Below the pieces are notes generated by a model. The model had not been told where the DNA came from, did no database searches, and saw only the letters and a list, made by a program, of their open reading frames with translations. Shown piece after piece: positions 35,983-45,206 of a DNA stretch of 64,000 nt; the first letter of the stretch is position 1; each line of letters begins with the position of its first letter. Origin of the DNA: a bacterium BMS3Bbin05 (GTDB lineage: Bacteria; Nitrospirota; Thermodesulfovibrionia; Thermodesulfovibrionales; BMS3Bbin05); assembly GCA_002897855.1 (NCBI GenBank), contig BDTO01000036.1, positions 62,001 through 126,000 on the forward strand. Direction: 5' to 3'. Made by a program: the position numbers and the translations under genes.

Positions 35983-36005
35983 CAATATTTTCTCATGATA
36001 TTCTA

Positions 36006-36263
36006 TTATGCTACGGGGTAAACACTCACCTTTTGTCTTGTTTTGTCCTTGCGCTCAAATGTAACAATACCATCTATGAGTGAAAAAAGCGTATCATCTC
36101 TTCCCCTGCCGACATTTTTCCCGGGATGGATCTTTGTCCCTCTCTGTGTAAGCAAAATATTGCCGGCCCTTACACTCTGGCCGCCATATTTCCTGAGTCC
36201 AAGGTACTTCGGGTTACTGTCTCTTCCGTTTTTTGAACTTCCGACCCCTTTTTTATGTGCCAT
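36006..36263 (-). CDS. rpmA: 50S ribosomal protein L27
   Basis: 85 residues, [29 protein letters not shown], the canonical L27 N-terminus without the cleaved extension found in Firmicutes. Two nucleotides separate it from rplU. Confidence 0.98.
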   Translation of the reverse strand: MAHKKGVGSSKNGRDSNPKYLGLRKYGGQSVRAGNILLTQRGTKIHPGKNVGRGRDDTLFSLIDGIVTFERKDKTRQKVSVYPVA

Positions 36264-36265
36264 AT

Positions 36266-36583
36266 CTATCCTCCAAAATCTATTTCCCTGATCTTTACAA
36301 CCGTATAGGGCTGCCTGTGTCCTCTCATTCTCTTAAAACCCTTACGCGGCTTCTTTTTGAACACAGACACCTTTTTATCCTTTACATGATCGATGACCTC
36401 AGCCTTGACGACAGCTTTCTCTATGAAAGGAACGCCTACCTCAGTCCTGTCATCATCAGAAACCATCAGAACATCTCTGAATTCAACCTCACTACCCTTT
36501 TCAGCCTCAAGCAGATCGACTTTCAACTTTTCATCGGACTTCACCCTGAACTGATGTCCACCTGTTCTTATAATTGCATACAT
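36266..36583 (-). CDS. rplU: 50S ribosomal protein L21
   Basis: 105 residues, [14 protein letters not shown] at the start and [22 protein letters not shown] at the C-terminus, both typical of L21. A strong GGAGG precedes the ATG. First gene of the rplU-rpmA unit; the Rhs island begins about 100 nt upstream. Confidence 0.98.
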   Translation of the reverse strand: MYAIIRTGGHQFRVKSDEKLKVDLLEAEKGSEVEFRDVLMVSDDDRTEVGVPFIEKAVVKAEVIDHVKDKKVSVFKKKPRKGFKRMRGHRQPYTVVKIREIDFGG

Positions 36584-36642
36584 TTATTCAAACCTCCACC
36601 TCGAGACAAAATCTTTTAAACATATCAAAAATATGGATATAT

Positions 36643-36672
36643 ATTTAATAAGATTCAGCCCTAAAAAGTCAA
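36643..36672 (-). promoter_or_regulatory. Promoter of rplU-rpmA
   Basis: Minus strand: TTGACT (36672-36667), 18 nt, TTAAAT (36648-36643), leader of about 55 nt. The -35 lies in the 15-bp word at 36660-36674 that recurs at 45410-45424, the other side of the Rhs island. Confidence 0.55.
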
Positions 36673-36674
36673 AT
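36660..36674 (+). repeat. 15-bp direct repeat at left edge of the Rhs island
   Basis: CCTAAAAAGTCAAAT, repeated as CCTGAAAAGTCAAAT at 45410-45424 (14/15, same orientation). Possible remnant of an integration or recombination site; an AT-rich 15-mer could also recur by chance. Confidence 0.4.
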
Positions 36675-36833
36675 GTCAAAGAAAAAATGTCATAGGCGTA
36701 TAGATTTACGGTTCTTCATCGCAGGCCGGTAACAAACTCCACTGTATTCATCTTCCCATAGCTGTATTACATGAGCTTTATTACATGAAAATGAAGGTCC
36801 ACACCCCTGGAAGTTCCTTTGAGTTATTGACAT

Positions 36834-36963
36834 GTTCCCCCTCCGCTTCGCTCCGGGGGAACGCAGCAGTTGAGCGGTAACTCCTGAATCTCCCTCCGCT
36901 CCGCTGCGGGAGAACCAGGAGTTGGAGACGGATGCCCCTCCGGGGCACCGCTCAACTGCCGCG
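36834..36963. repeat. Highly structured GC-rich element, cloverleaf-like
   Basis: A first hairpin GTTCCCCC/GGGGGAAC (36834-36862), then a perfect 13-bp outer stem GCAGTTGAGCGGT (36866-36878) / ACCGCTCAACTGC (36947-36959). That stem encloses two arms: AACTCCTG/CAGGAGTT with an inner TCTCCC/GGGAGA, and GCCCC/GGGGC. Could be a transposon end, a REP-type element or a structured RNA. The rest of 36684-37108 shows no gene; reading frames through the element have repeat composition only. Confidence 0.7.
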
Positions 36964-37108
36964 TTAACATCCACCTTATTACTCTGTCCACTTTTGGGGG
37001 AGTATTATATCGCAGCCGACGTCCCACCATTATCGGTGCGGTAAGAGAAAACCTTTTCAATTCTAAAAAGGCGAATAATCTTGAAAGCTCCCTCATAAGT
37101 ACGTTTTC

Positions 37109-37708
37109 CTATCGAATAGTTATTGGAATATTTTGATTATTTATTTGCGTCTTAATTATATGTTCTTTATTTTTTTCTGCCCAAAAACAATTCACAAAAG
37201 CTTCCTGTGAATTACTGTCGTCTCTGCAGCATACTTTCTTATATTCTTCTAAATTCATCTTATAAACTCCTATTTTCAGTTTAATGGTATCAGCGTAAGT
37301 AACAGCCTGTAGACTTTCATTAGATTTTTTTCTTAAAAAATAAGACATTTCATGTATAGGAACTTTTGCTTTGATATTTCCTTTGAAATCCTTTTTTGAT
37401 TCTAACTTTAAATATTTTGTCCAGATGGGTTCATCTAAAAAAATATTGGGTGGAACAGTGATACTTGCAAATCTAAAAAGAATTTCTTTTTTGTTTATTT
37501 CGATTTCGTAATTCATAGTGCTTTTAGCATTGATATCGCTACAAAACCATATTGGATTTGCAGTGTTATTCGTTAATACGAAATCAAACTGCAAATTGTC
37601 TTTATCCAATTTCAAATTATTAATTGTTAATGATATTTCTTCAGCATAGCATGAATATACGCCAAGCAATAATACTAAAAAAAGGTGGAGATATGTCATT
37701 TTAATCAT
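37109..37708 (-). CDS. Exported protein of unknown function, directly downstream of Rhs core-toxin 1
   Basis: 199 residues. A signal peptide (YLHLFLVLLLGVYSCYA, cleavage near residue 22) and then a beta-rich domain (ISLTINNLKLDKDNLQFDFVLTNN) of intracellular-proteinase-inhibitor or Ig-like appearance, with a CC pair near residue 159. Its ATG overlaps the stop of the metallopeptidase-like Rhs tip gene by 1 nt. The position fits a cognate immunity protein located in the periplasm; this is inference. AT-rich compared with housekeeping genes around the island. Confidence 0.65.
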   Translation of the reverse strand: MIKMTYLHLFLVLLLGVYSCYAEEISLTINNLKLDKDNLQFDFVLTNNTANPIWFCSDINAKSTMNYEIEINKKEILFRFASITVPPNIFLDEPIWTKYLKLESKKDFKGNIKAKVPIHEMSYFLRKKSNESLQAVTYADTIKLKIGVYKMNLEEYKKVCCRDDSNSQEAFVNCFWAEKNKEHIIKTQINNQNIPITIR

Positions 37709-38577
37709 TAATATTGTGGCCTCCTTTCCAGACCATATTCGATACGTATTTTATTCTCAGTATATGGTTCATTTGAAAATTTGTGTAGACCAACCGTCTT
37801 AGATTCTTCTATCTCTCTTGTGCTACCCATATTATTTTCTATATCATGTAAACTGTGAATTGCTTCATGCCCTAAGCCTATTTCTGGATATCTCCAATGC
37901 CATTGTTCTTTGCCACTATAAATATGGTTTTTATTAGGATTATAATTAATTACATTTCCCTTCGTATCATAGCTATTTCCTTTATCGGTAATTTTGATTT
38001 CAACAATTTCTTCGCTCTGTTCTATTTTTTTAATCAATTTATTAGCTGTTGGTGATTTATGTTTTAATTTACCAATATCTCTCTTAATAATTTCCTTTTC
38101 TTTTTCATTACCAATAACCTCTATGATCCGTCCATCAGGATCCACATACTTATAAGGATTATTCAAGCCATATGCATAAGGATTGAGGCGCTGAGGATTT
38201 GCGAGAATAAGGCCATTTAGCTTACCCGTCTGAGGGTCAACCGGCCCAACGGGATCAGGGGAGAGGAATCTGCCAATTTCCGATTTATAATACCTCGCCC
38301 CGAAATAATGAAGTCCCGTCTCTTTGTCCCTTTCTTTCCCCACAAATGTCCGGTTGTTCTCCGGATATACAGGAACATTCCAGTCTTCTCCAAAGGGCTT
38401 GTAATCCGCCTCCCACACTATATTGCCTCCCTCATCACTCATGGCAAGAGGCGTCCCTGCAGGGTCTGTGTGGTAAAAATAGACCTTCTGCCCTGCTATG
38501 GCCGTCTGAGCAAAGAAGAAGGCGGTTATGATCATCCAACTGATGAGCACCTTTAGTTTTTTGTTCACTATTCTCAT
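37708..38577 (-). CDS. Stand-alone Rhs core domain with M91-type metallopeptidase C-terminus
   Basis: 289 residues. Own signal peptide (ISWMIITAFFFAQTAIAG), then only the terminal Rhs core (YFYHTDPAGTP..GLHYFGARYYKSEIGRFLSPDP..NPYAYGLNNPYKYVDPDGR), then a ~140-residue variable C-terminus. That part contains the zinc motif HEAIH (H237, E238, H241) in GLGHEAIHSLHD and an ending PYTENKIRIEYG as in M91 (NleD-like) effectors. No YD repeats precede the core, unlike ordinary Rhs proteins. A GAGGGAG ribosome site supports the start. Nearly identical core to the gene at 43965-44885. Confidence 0.8.
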   Translation of the reverse strand: MRIVNKKLKVLISWMIITAFFFAQTAIAGQKVYFYHTDPAGTPLAMSDEGGNIVWEADYKPFGEDWNVPVYPENNRTFVGKERDKETGLHYFGARYYKSEIGRFLSPDPVGPVDPQTGKLNGLILANPQRLNPYAYGLNNPYKYVDPDGRIIEVIGNEKEKEIIKRDIGKLKHKSPTANKLIKKIEQSEEIVEIKITDKGNSYDTKGNVINYNPNKNHIYSGKEQWHWRYPEIGLGHEAIHSLHDIENNMGSTREIEESKTVGLHKFSNEPYTENKIRIEYGLERRPQY

Positions 38578-38613
38578 AAATTACTCCCTCATGCTAAATT
38601 CCCTTTCTTTCAG

Positions 38614-39486
38614 TTATCTACCAATAAAAATTTTGCCGTTACTTAATAAAATGCCGACCTCTTTACCATCTACTGTCTTGACTATACGGCCATCTATGAT
38701 GACTTGTGAAGGATTAAACTCAACCTGTCCCAACAAACTGACAAGTGTATGTGTTTCTTCCATTTCCTCATCTGTCTCTTTTAGTCTGTTTCCAACAATA
38801 CTTGGATTTGAAGCATGAATGCCAATTAATTTATCACCGTATTGATATTTTCTTATCTTTCCTGTTTCTAAATCAATTCCTATCAAGTCGCCAGCACCGG
38901 TGTCTTCTTCTTTTTCAAACCACTCTGCATAATCGGCATTCGTTGTCTGCCACCCGCCGGAAGCATATGCCCTGCCTCTGACATCTAATTTATCATTGCC
39001 TGGGTCTGTCGTCCCGATACCAACATTGCCACTATTGTTGATTACAAAATAACCCCAATGATCTTGTGTGCCGTCATAATATCCTATTTCTAATCTATCT
39101 CCATTTTGAGGATTATGAATGTGCCAGAATCCATTGTCCTGACTTTTTTCTAAAGTAATCCAATCTCCCCATCCTGATTTAATATTTAATTTTCCATGCA
39201 GATCCGTTGTCCCGATGCCAACATTGCCGTCGGATGTTATTCTCATTAAGTCTACATATCCAGATACGTCACCAAGCACACTAAGTTTACGAAACCATAT
39301 CCCTGCATTGCCGTCAACGTTCGGTCCCGCATTTAAAACTAACGCTCCATTTGGATTAGTTGTACTTAAATGGCCGGTACCCAATTGGATCTCTCCATTA
39401 ACAATAAGATCTCCATTCCCGGCATAAACATTAGCCCCAGTTAAAATAAGAACTGCCACGATCATTATCAAGGCTTTTTTTATCAT
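38614..39486 (-). CDS. Exported tail-fibre-like protein with GNVGIGTT motifs
   Basis: 290 residues. Signal peptide (ALIMIVAVLILTGANVYAG), then repeats around the motif GNVGIGTTD (two full copies, ~residues 89 and 153) known from phage tail fibres, collagen-like and S74-associated proteins. The C-terminal part starts DYAEWFEKEEDTGAGDLIGID and resembles a Peptidase_G2-type or chaperone-like tail domain, without a proven catalytic residue. AGGAGG precedes the ATG. Lies between the large Rhs gene and tip gene 1; possibly a structural partner on the cell surface. Confidence 0.7.
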   Translation of the reverse strand: MIKKALIMIVAVLILTGANVYAGNGDLIVNGEIQLGTGHLSTTNPNGALVLNAGPNVDGNAGIWFRKLSVLGDVSGYVDLMRITSDGNVGIGTTDLHGKLNIKSGWGDWITLEKSQDNGFWHIHNPQNGDRLEIGYYDGTQDHWGYFVINNSGNVGIGTTDPGNDKLDVRGRAYASGGWQTTNADYAEWFEKEEDTGAGDLIGIDLETGKIRKYQYGDKLIGIHASNPSIVGNRLKETDEEMEETHTLVSLLGQVEFNPSQVIIDGRIVKTVDGKEVGILLSNGKIFIGR

Positions 39487-39530
39487 TTTTTCTCCTCCTT
39501 ATTTTTGTATCGCATATTTCCATTTCTCAT

Positions 39531-42500
39531 TTATTGAGATATTATAAAGTTACCTATGTGAACTGTACCGGCACTTATTGACACGTTTCCAATTGTGCTC
39601 GTCTTCCCGACTACGGTTGAATAATTACAATCATATCCACCCTCAATGCTAACCAATATGTCCTTATAAATATTAAGATTTTCACTAAAAACTATACCTT
39701 GAGTTTGTATAGTCTCGCCATTCTTTGCAGCATCATAGGCAGACTGAACGGTGGAATAATTTGTTGTTGATCTGTCAGCATGAACTATTCGGACTTTATT
39801 GGGACAAGGCGCGACAGTAATATAATTTGTTTTGACCATTTTATCTTGACCGCTTGGGTTTGTCACCGTTAGAGTAACCGTATATATACCAGCAGATGTG
39901 TACGTATGCGATGGATTTTGCAATGTACTGGATAGACTTCCATCTCCAAAATCCCACTGCCACGTATGAGCACGCAGTGATGCATCTATGAAATTAACAG
40001 TAAATGCGGGCGTGTACCCTGATATGGCAGATGATGTAAAATCTGCAAGCGGTGGTAATACATTGAAATTCGCTGTAACTTCAGTATCGGCATTCATTGT
40101 CACGACACATGTCCCGGTCCCCGCACAGCCGCCCCCCGACCAGCCAGAGAACGATGAATCAACATTATGTGCAGCAGTCAGGGCCACTACGGTGCCGGTT
40201 ATATAGGACTCGGAACAATCTGCGCCACAGTCGATACCCATTGGAGTACTCACAATAGCACCATCGCCGAAACCGTCGCCGCCCTTCAAAATAGTCAGTA
40301 TCGGCAATACACCATTTCCACTCAATGGAACTGTCTTGACATGAAAATCAGGATCATCAGATGGAATATTCAAATTGGCATTCTGGGACTCAACAGCAGT
40401 AGGTAGAAATTGAATATTAATGGAACATGATTGGCCGTAGAGAAGTGTCTGCCCCGAGCAGTTGTCAGCCTGTATGCTGAATTCTGATGGGTCAACAGTA
40501 ACCGTACCGAGATGAAGCTCCCCTGTGCCGGTAGAGCTGTTCTGGACTGTAATTGATGTTGTCGCTGCCGTATTGACATACACATCACCAAAGTTGTAAG
40601 AACCCGGCGAAACAACGATATGAGGCATAGGAAGTATTTTTACCGCCAATTTATCAAACAGATAAACATAGTCGGTAATCAGTCGACCATTCTCATCGGT
40701 CTCCGATATCACATTGCCGCTCTGATCGTAATGATATACAGTAATATCTCCATCCGTTGATGTCTTCGTAACCCTTAGCCCATCTCCGTCATACGTAAAT
40801 TTCGCCAATGGTACGCCATTATGTAGAAACGAAGTGAGATTGTGGAGCCTGTCGTATTGCAGATTATACACAAATCCCTGCATGTCAATAGACGTCATAT
40901 CACCGTCAGCATTGTATGAGAAATCATATGGTTCGTTGCCTGTTGTATAGTTCAATCTATTACTTGAATAATAATAGCTTGTTGGATTATTGCCAATTTT
41001 TTTGCTCTTTCTGTTGCCCAGCGAATCATACGTTAATTCGCCGGTTCCCCACAGCCCGCCTGCGTTGAATGTTATCAGTCTGTTAAGAGAGTCATATTCA
41101 TATGACTGACTCCGTGTGCCGTCAAGATTATTCGTTATGGATATAACATTCCCCCTGCCGTCATAGCTATATCCTATATCCAGCGATGATGTGCCAACTT
41201 TAATCTGTGTAGTAAGGTTTCTATTGTTGTATGTCAGGTTTATTGTCAGCCCATTAGAAGTGGTAAAACTCATGGGAAGTCCTATACAACTCCCTGTAGT
41301 GCAATAGGTGATATTGATTATGCTCCCTCCAAATCCTGTTACTGCTGTGACCTGGTTATTTGAATTGTAGGCGTAATGCACTTGCGTGCCGGAAGGATAG
41401 TAAACATCTGTTATGTTGTCATTGCCATCATAAGTGTATTGTGTGGTATAGGTCTTTCCTGCAATATTCTCCACTTTCTTTATTAAACGGTTGTCGGAAT
41501 CATATGTATAATCTATGGAAGCAGAATAGTTATCCATTGATGTTCTGTTGCTTGCGCCATCATATGAATAATATGTCTTATTCCCCCGCCCGTCATCCTG
41601 CCACGCAACCGTCCCTATTACATTGATAGACCGGTTGACCGTAAATTCCGGCGTAACAACCTTACTTACTCGTCCATTATTCCAGTAATATGTGGTCATT
41701 TTGTAATTTGCATCTTTTTCCGTCTTTAAATTCCCGTTCAAATAATAGGTAAACCATGTTTGCACTCCATATCTATCGATTGAAGTTACATCTCCGGTGT
41801 TGCTGTCATATGTATATGTTGTTGTAAATGTTCCCGGGTAACTTCCCCTCACTGTCTCTGTTTTGATTTTGTATTTAACGATGTTCTTTGCCGTGCTGTA
41901 CCAATAGGTTAAACTTCGCATCCTTGTTTTATCTCCTGTTTCTGTTACCACCTTTGGATTTCCGTAGTTGTCATAACTACTGTAGCTTGTTGTGTATGTC
42001 ATCCCATCGCGAACGATCGCCTGAGATGCCATGAACGGCACATAAATCGCATCATCTCGCCATGTCGACACTACGTAATCGTCATAGGATATCAATGACG
42101 AGTTTGTCCACGCATAGGTCGTTGTTTCCTGCCCAACGATCTCTTTAGACCTGATTAACCCCAGCTTCCAGATATTACCATTGCTCAAGCCGCTGTTATA
42201 CCCATAATGCCTATATTTGATTGTCCTGTTACACGGATCTGTAATAATTGTATATTCATTATCAGTACCCTGAAAATACGAAAAATTCCATGTCCCCGAA
42301 TGAATATCTGTCCCTCCAGTTACCTTTTTCTTCACCACTCTGAAATTCTTGAATTTACCACCCCCATAGGTAAGTCCGGAGGTCCCATAGGTATAGGTGA
42401 TAGTCCCATTATAAGGCATTGTAAATTTCGTCAATTCAAAAAGGCTCCCGCTCGTGTCATAGGCATACTGCCATGCATTACCAACCGGCGGCTGTACTTT

Positions 42501-43338
42501 CGTTAATAGAACCCGGTTATAACTGCTTTGATTAGTGTAACTGAATACAATATACTTACTATCCGGACGTTTAATTTTCCATAACCTGTATTTGCCGCCG
42601 ACCAACGTGTAGAGAAATGTTACCTGCCTGTAGGGGTTTTGCTTTTCTTTGATATAATCTATCGTTCCATATAAATATGATGGATTCGTTGATGGGTCTT
42701 TATATACAATGGAGATTGAATTCCCATGGGTATCCTCAATATTCGAGGCGTAATACTCCTTATACTGACTGCCGCCTATGGTGACGGTTCTCCCAAAATA
42801 CTCGAAATAAATAATTCTTCCATCAGCGAAGGTCAATTTATTCGTATTATTGACATCGCTCAGTATCCAATAATCCTTCGTAATATAATTTGAGGCATAT
42901 GCGTTTAAATATGCCTCATGCTGAGAGCCATCGGGCATTTCTATGAGTGGATTCAGGGAGCCATAAGGATTCAGACTGACGGGAACATATAACTTTCCAA
43001 AGTGCAGGGTCCATCCAAGTCCCACCCATGAATCCTCTCCCATTTCGGGACATGATGCGCCATTGAAATCTATCCATGTCTTGCAGATGTTTTTTTGAAT
43101 TATAGGTCCTCCGGACAACGAGATCCAAACCACCATTACCCGGAACCCGCACATCCTGAAAATTTAATACCAGGCCTCCGGTAAACGGATCAACATGTTC
43201 GATGTCTGCCAAACTGAAGGTCTCTCTGTTCGGGTCGAATCCGGGCTTGTCATAAAGTTCCTCACCGGCATGGACAAATGAGGGAAGGAAAAGGATAAGG
43301 CTCGTCATTATCAGCAATGCAATCTTAAAAGGTCTCAT
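39531..43338 (-). CDS. Secreted Rhs/YD-repeat shell protein without core tip, needs one +1 frameshift
   Basis: Start at 43338 (MRPFKIALL) with GGAGGG 7 nt before it; signal peptide to ~AGEELYDK. The first frame runs through VRVPGNGGLDLVVRRTYNSK, then reads off track after an A7 run (43090-43096). Skipping one A continues as NICKTWIDFNGASCPE in the long frame. Joined, it has ~1268 residues. Next come a SpvB/TcdB-like N-part and many YD repeats (TYTYDSNTGDVTSIDRYG, YSYDGRGNVISI). The Rhs part stops at DYVYLFDKLAVK, exactly before the core. It is followed by a Hydin/ASPM-type domain, an InlB B-type repeat (GWSGGGCAGTGTC), a PKD domain (WQWDFGDGS) and a beta-helix-like end. Confidence 0.75.
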
Positions 43339-43579
43339 TATTATGCCCTCCATAAATTTATCTTCCATATATCTCTTAATGGCTGCTTCTATAAACTCTC
43401 TTGAATGCCTTTTGCGCTTGTTTCTTACCTCAAGAGTAAAGCTTTTATTGCAGTCTTTACATAGATACCTCTGGAGTTTTCTTTCTGTAAAACCTCTTTT
43501 GGTTTTAGAACAACTTTTTGTAAAACCTTTCTTTTTAATATTTAAGCTTGAACATCTTGGACAGCTTTTTTTTAGCCAT
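43339..43579 (-). pseudogene. Truncated transposase N-terminus (zinc ribbon), fused in frame to the Rhs leader
   Basis: With one A removed from an A8 run (43566-43573), the ATG at 43579 reads MAKKSCPRCSS, then QRYLCKDCNKSF: a two-CxxC zinc ribbon as in IS1/IS1595-type transposases, followed by a basic helix (RHSREFIEAAIKRYMEDKF). The frame then runs without a stop into the Rhs signal peptide. The end GGCACTGTCAAGTTAACTGG at 43659-43678 looks like the terminal repeat of the same element. The catalytic part is gone. Confidence 0.6.
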
Positions 43580-43721
43580 TTTACTCTCCCATCTTTTTGT
43601 CAAAAGTTTAATGAGAGAATTATATATAATTATCAATGGCTTTTATGTTATTTCAGACCCAGTTAACTTGACAGTGCCTAAAAATTGTTTTAAATTTATC
43701 TGCTTTTCCATTCATTGTGTA

Positions 43722-43964
43722 TCAAAGTCTTCCTCGTTTTTGAGCATAATGGTAATACCATTGAGAAGCAATTATGCCTATAATAATCATAATTATTTGT
43801 ATACATGCAGTTACTTTATTAATCCATTGAGGTCCGCTGTCACCATACCCTAATACAACCAGTGTAAATAAATACCAGATATAACCAAAAAAAACGCCAA
43901 CTACCCATCCAACAAGCAACCCCAACAACAACAAGACAACGCGTATTTTAAAGTTATTATTCAT
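43722..43964 (-). CDS. Small two-helix membrane protein, directly downstream of Rhs core-toxin 2
   Basis: 80 residues with two membrane segments: VLLLLGLLVGWVVGVFFGYI (~10-29) and ACIQIIMIIIGIIASQWYY (~53-71). The ATG abuts the stop of the tip gene (TAGATG) and AAGGGA lies upstream. By position a candidate immunity protein that protects the membrane or periplasm; no family recognised. The interval 43580-43721 to its left holds only the remnant of an insertion sequence. Confidence 0.6.
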   Translation of the reverse strand: MNNNFKIRVVLLLLGLLVGWVVGVFFGYIWYLFTLVVLGYGDSGPQWINKVTACIQIIMIIIGIIASQWYYHYAQKRGRL

Positions 43965-44885
43965 CTATTTAATTCCCTTGCGAAATCTTTCTAAATATTC
44001 CTTTGATTTGATCTCTGTCTGACGGGCAGCTTCCACATTTCGCGGATCGTGCCAGTCGTCATACCACTCAGGATGTTTAATCAACTCCAAAAGTCCCGTA
44101 TCCCAGCCCCTGTGGGCATACTTGTCCTGCAAACTATGCAATCCTTTCCCCAGATGGCCTAATGCTGCTTTCATATTCCCCTTTTTTGCAAACGCAACAG
44201 CTTTCTGTAACTCCCATTCTGCCCAGGAATCTCGCGAGTCACCAATGATTTTAAGATTATCAAAATGTCTTGATTGATCGCCTCCAGCTCCAAAAGGCAA
44301 CCAAGTTGTTCCTGGACCAATATCTGTAGCATTATTTCCAATAGCTATGCTTTTCGCCTCACTTTCGCTAAATCCAACCTGCTTTGCCCATGTGTATGTG
44401 CCATAACCCTTTCTGTTTCCAATGCCGGAGTGTACATCTGCCGCCCAAGCCCCGTTAGGGTCGAGGTATCGATATGGATTATTCAGAGAATACGCATACA
44501 TGTTTAATTGTTGTGGATTTGCTAAAAAGTCTCCATTCACTTTTCCTGTCATCGGATCAACCGGACCGACGGGATCAACAGCCAGGAACCGGCCGATCTC
44601 CGCAGAATAGTACCTCGCCCCGAAGTAATGAAGCCCCGTCTCTTTGTCCTTCTCCTTCCCTACAAAGGTGCGGTTGTTTTCCGGATAGACAGGAACATTC
44701 CAGTCCTCTCCGAACGGCTTATAATCCGCCTCCCACACGATTACTCCGCTTTCATCAGACATGGCTATCGGCGTACCGGCTGGATCGGTGTGATAAAAGA
44801 GTATCTTCTCAGAGGCAAAAGATACTTGAGACATTATGAAGGTAAATATGATGAGCCATATGAAGAAAATATTTAGTCTTTTCAT
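43965..44885 (-). CDS. Stand-alone Rhs core domain with zinc phospholipase-like C-terminus
   Basis: 306 residues. Own signal peptide (FIWLIIFTFIMSQVSFAS), then the Rhs core (ILFYHTDPAGTP..GLHYFGARYYSAEIGRFLAVDP..NMYAYSLNNPYRYLDPNG), nearly identical to tip gene 1 at protein and DNA level up to the closing DPxG. The C-terminus differs completely: GKGLHSLQDKYAHRGW has an HxxxDxxxH arrangement (H250, D254, H258) like zinc phospholipase C or S1/P1-type enzymes, and an upstream AADVHSGIGNRKGYG segment. GGGGGG precedes the ATG. First gene of the leftward Rhs run. Confidence 0.78.
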   Translation of the reverse strand: MKRLNIFFIWLIIFTFIMSQVSFASEKILFYHTDPAGTPIAMSDESGVIVWEADYKPFGEDWNVPVYPENNRTFVGKEKDKETGLHYFGARYYSAEIGRFLAVDPVGPVDPMTGKVNGDFLANPQQLNMYAYSLNNPYRYLDPNGAWAADVHSGIGNRKGYGTYTWAKQVGFSESEAKSIAIGNNATDIGPGTTWLPFGAGGDQSRHFDNLKIIGDSRDSWAEWELQKAVAFAKKGNMKAALGHLGKGLHSLQDKYAHRGWDTGLLELIKHPEWYDDWHDPRNVEAARQTEIKSKEYLERFRKGIK

Positions 44886-45206
44886 AATTCCCCCCTCAAC
44901 GTATTAACAGATCACTTTATATCAGGGCCATTCTGCGTTTGACTGAATTTAATTTTCCTGCCATTCTCGCTACAAAGATGGAAACATGACAGGCATACTA
45001 TGGAAAGATAATCATTATGTATTGATTATGTCCACCCTCCACTCTGAAGTGGTTAAATCTATATCACAAAATAAATATGCATGTCAAGAAGAATTTCCAG
45101 AAAATATAGACAGAATAGTAAAAGGGTTGGCAGGTCAGGTCATTCACTCATTCTTGCCCCGGTGTCTCCGGAGTCAGTATCATGCTTCACTATTCCGGTG
45201 AGGTTT
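44886..45206. other. Gene-free stretch upstream of the Rhs cluster
   Basis: No credible gene. On the minus strand TGATATAAA about 55 nt before tip gene 2 could be an extended -10, without a good -35. A short hairpin CCACT/AGTGG lies near 45040. Small reading frames here have no ribosome sites or recognisable features. Confidence 0.4.

Noticed and set aside
36584..36690. L21-type autoregulatory leader or riboswitch before rplU
   Set aside because: The leader is short and AT-rich and no convincing stem was seen.
36690..37096. Two minus-strand frames through the structured GC-rich element
   Set aside because: They follow the inverted repeats, have repeat-like Arg/Gly/Pro composition and no recognisable domain.
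43343..43666. Plus-strand 107-residue frame
   Set aside because: It is the complement of the transposase zinc-ribbon fragment, which reads sensibly on the minus strand.
44986..45201. 71-residue plus-strand frame
   Set aside because: No ribosome site, no recognisable motif, and it runs to the edge of a MITE.
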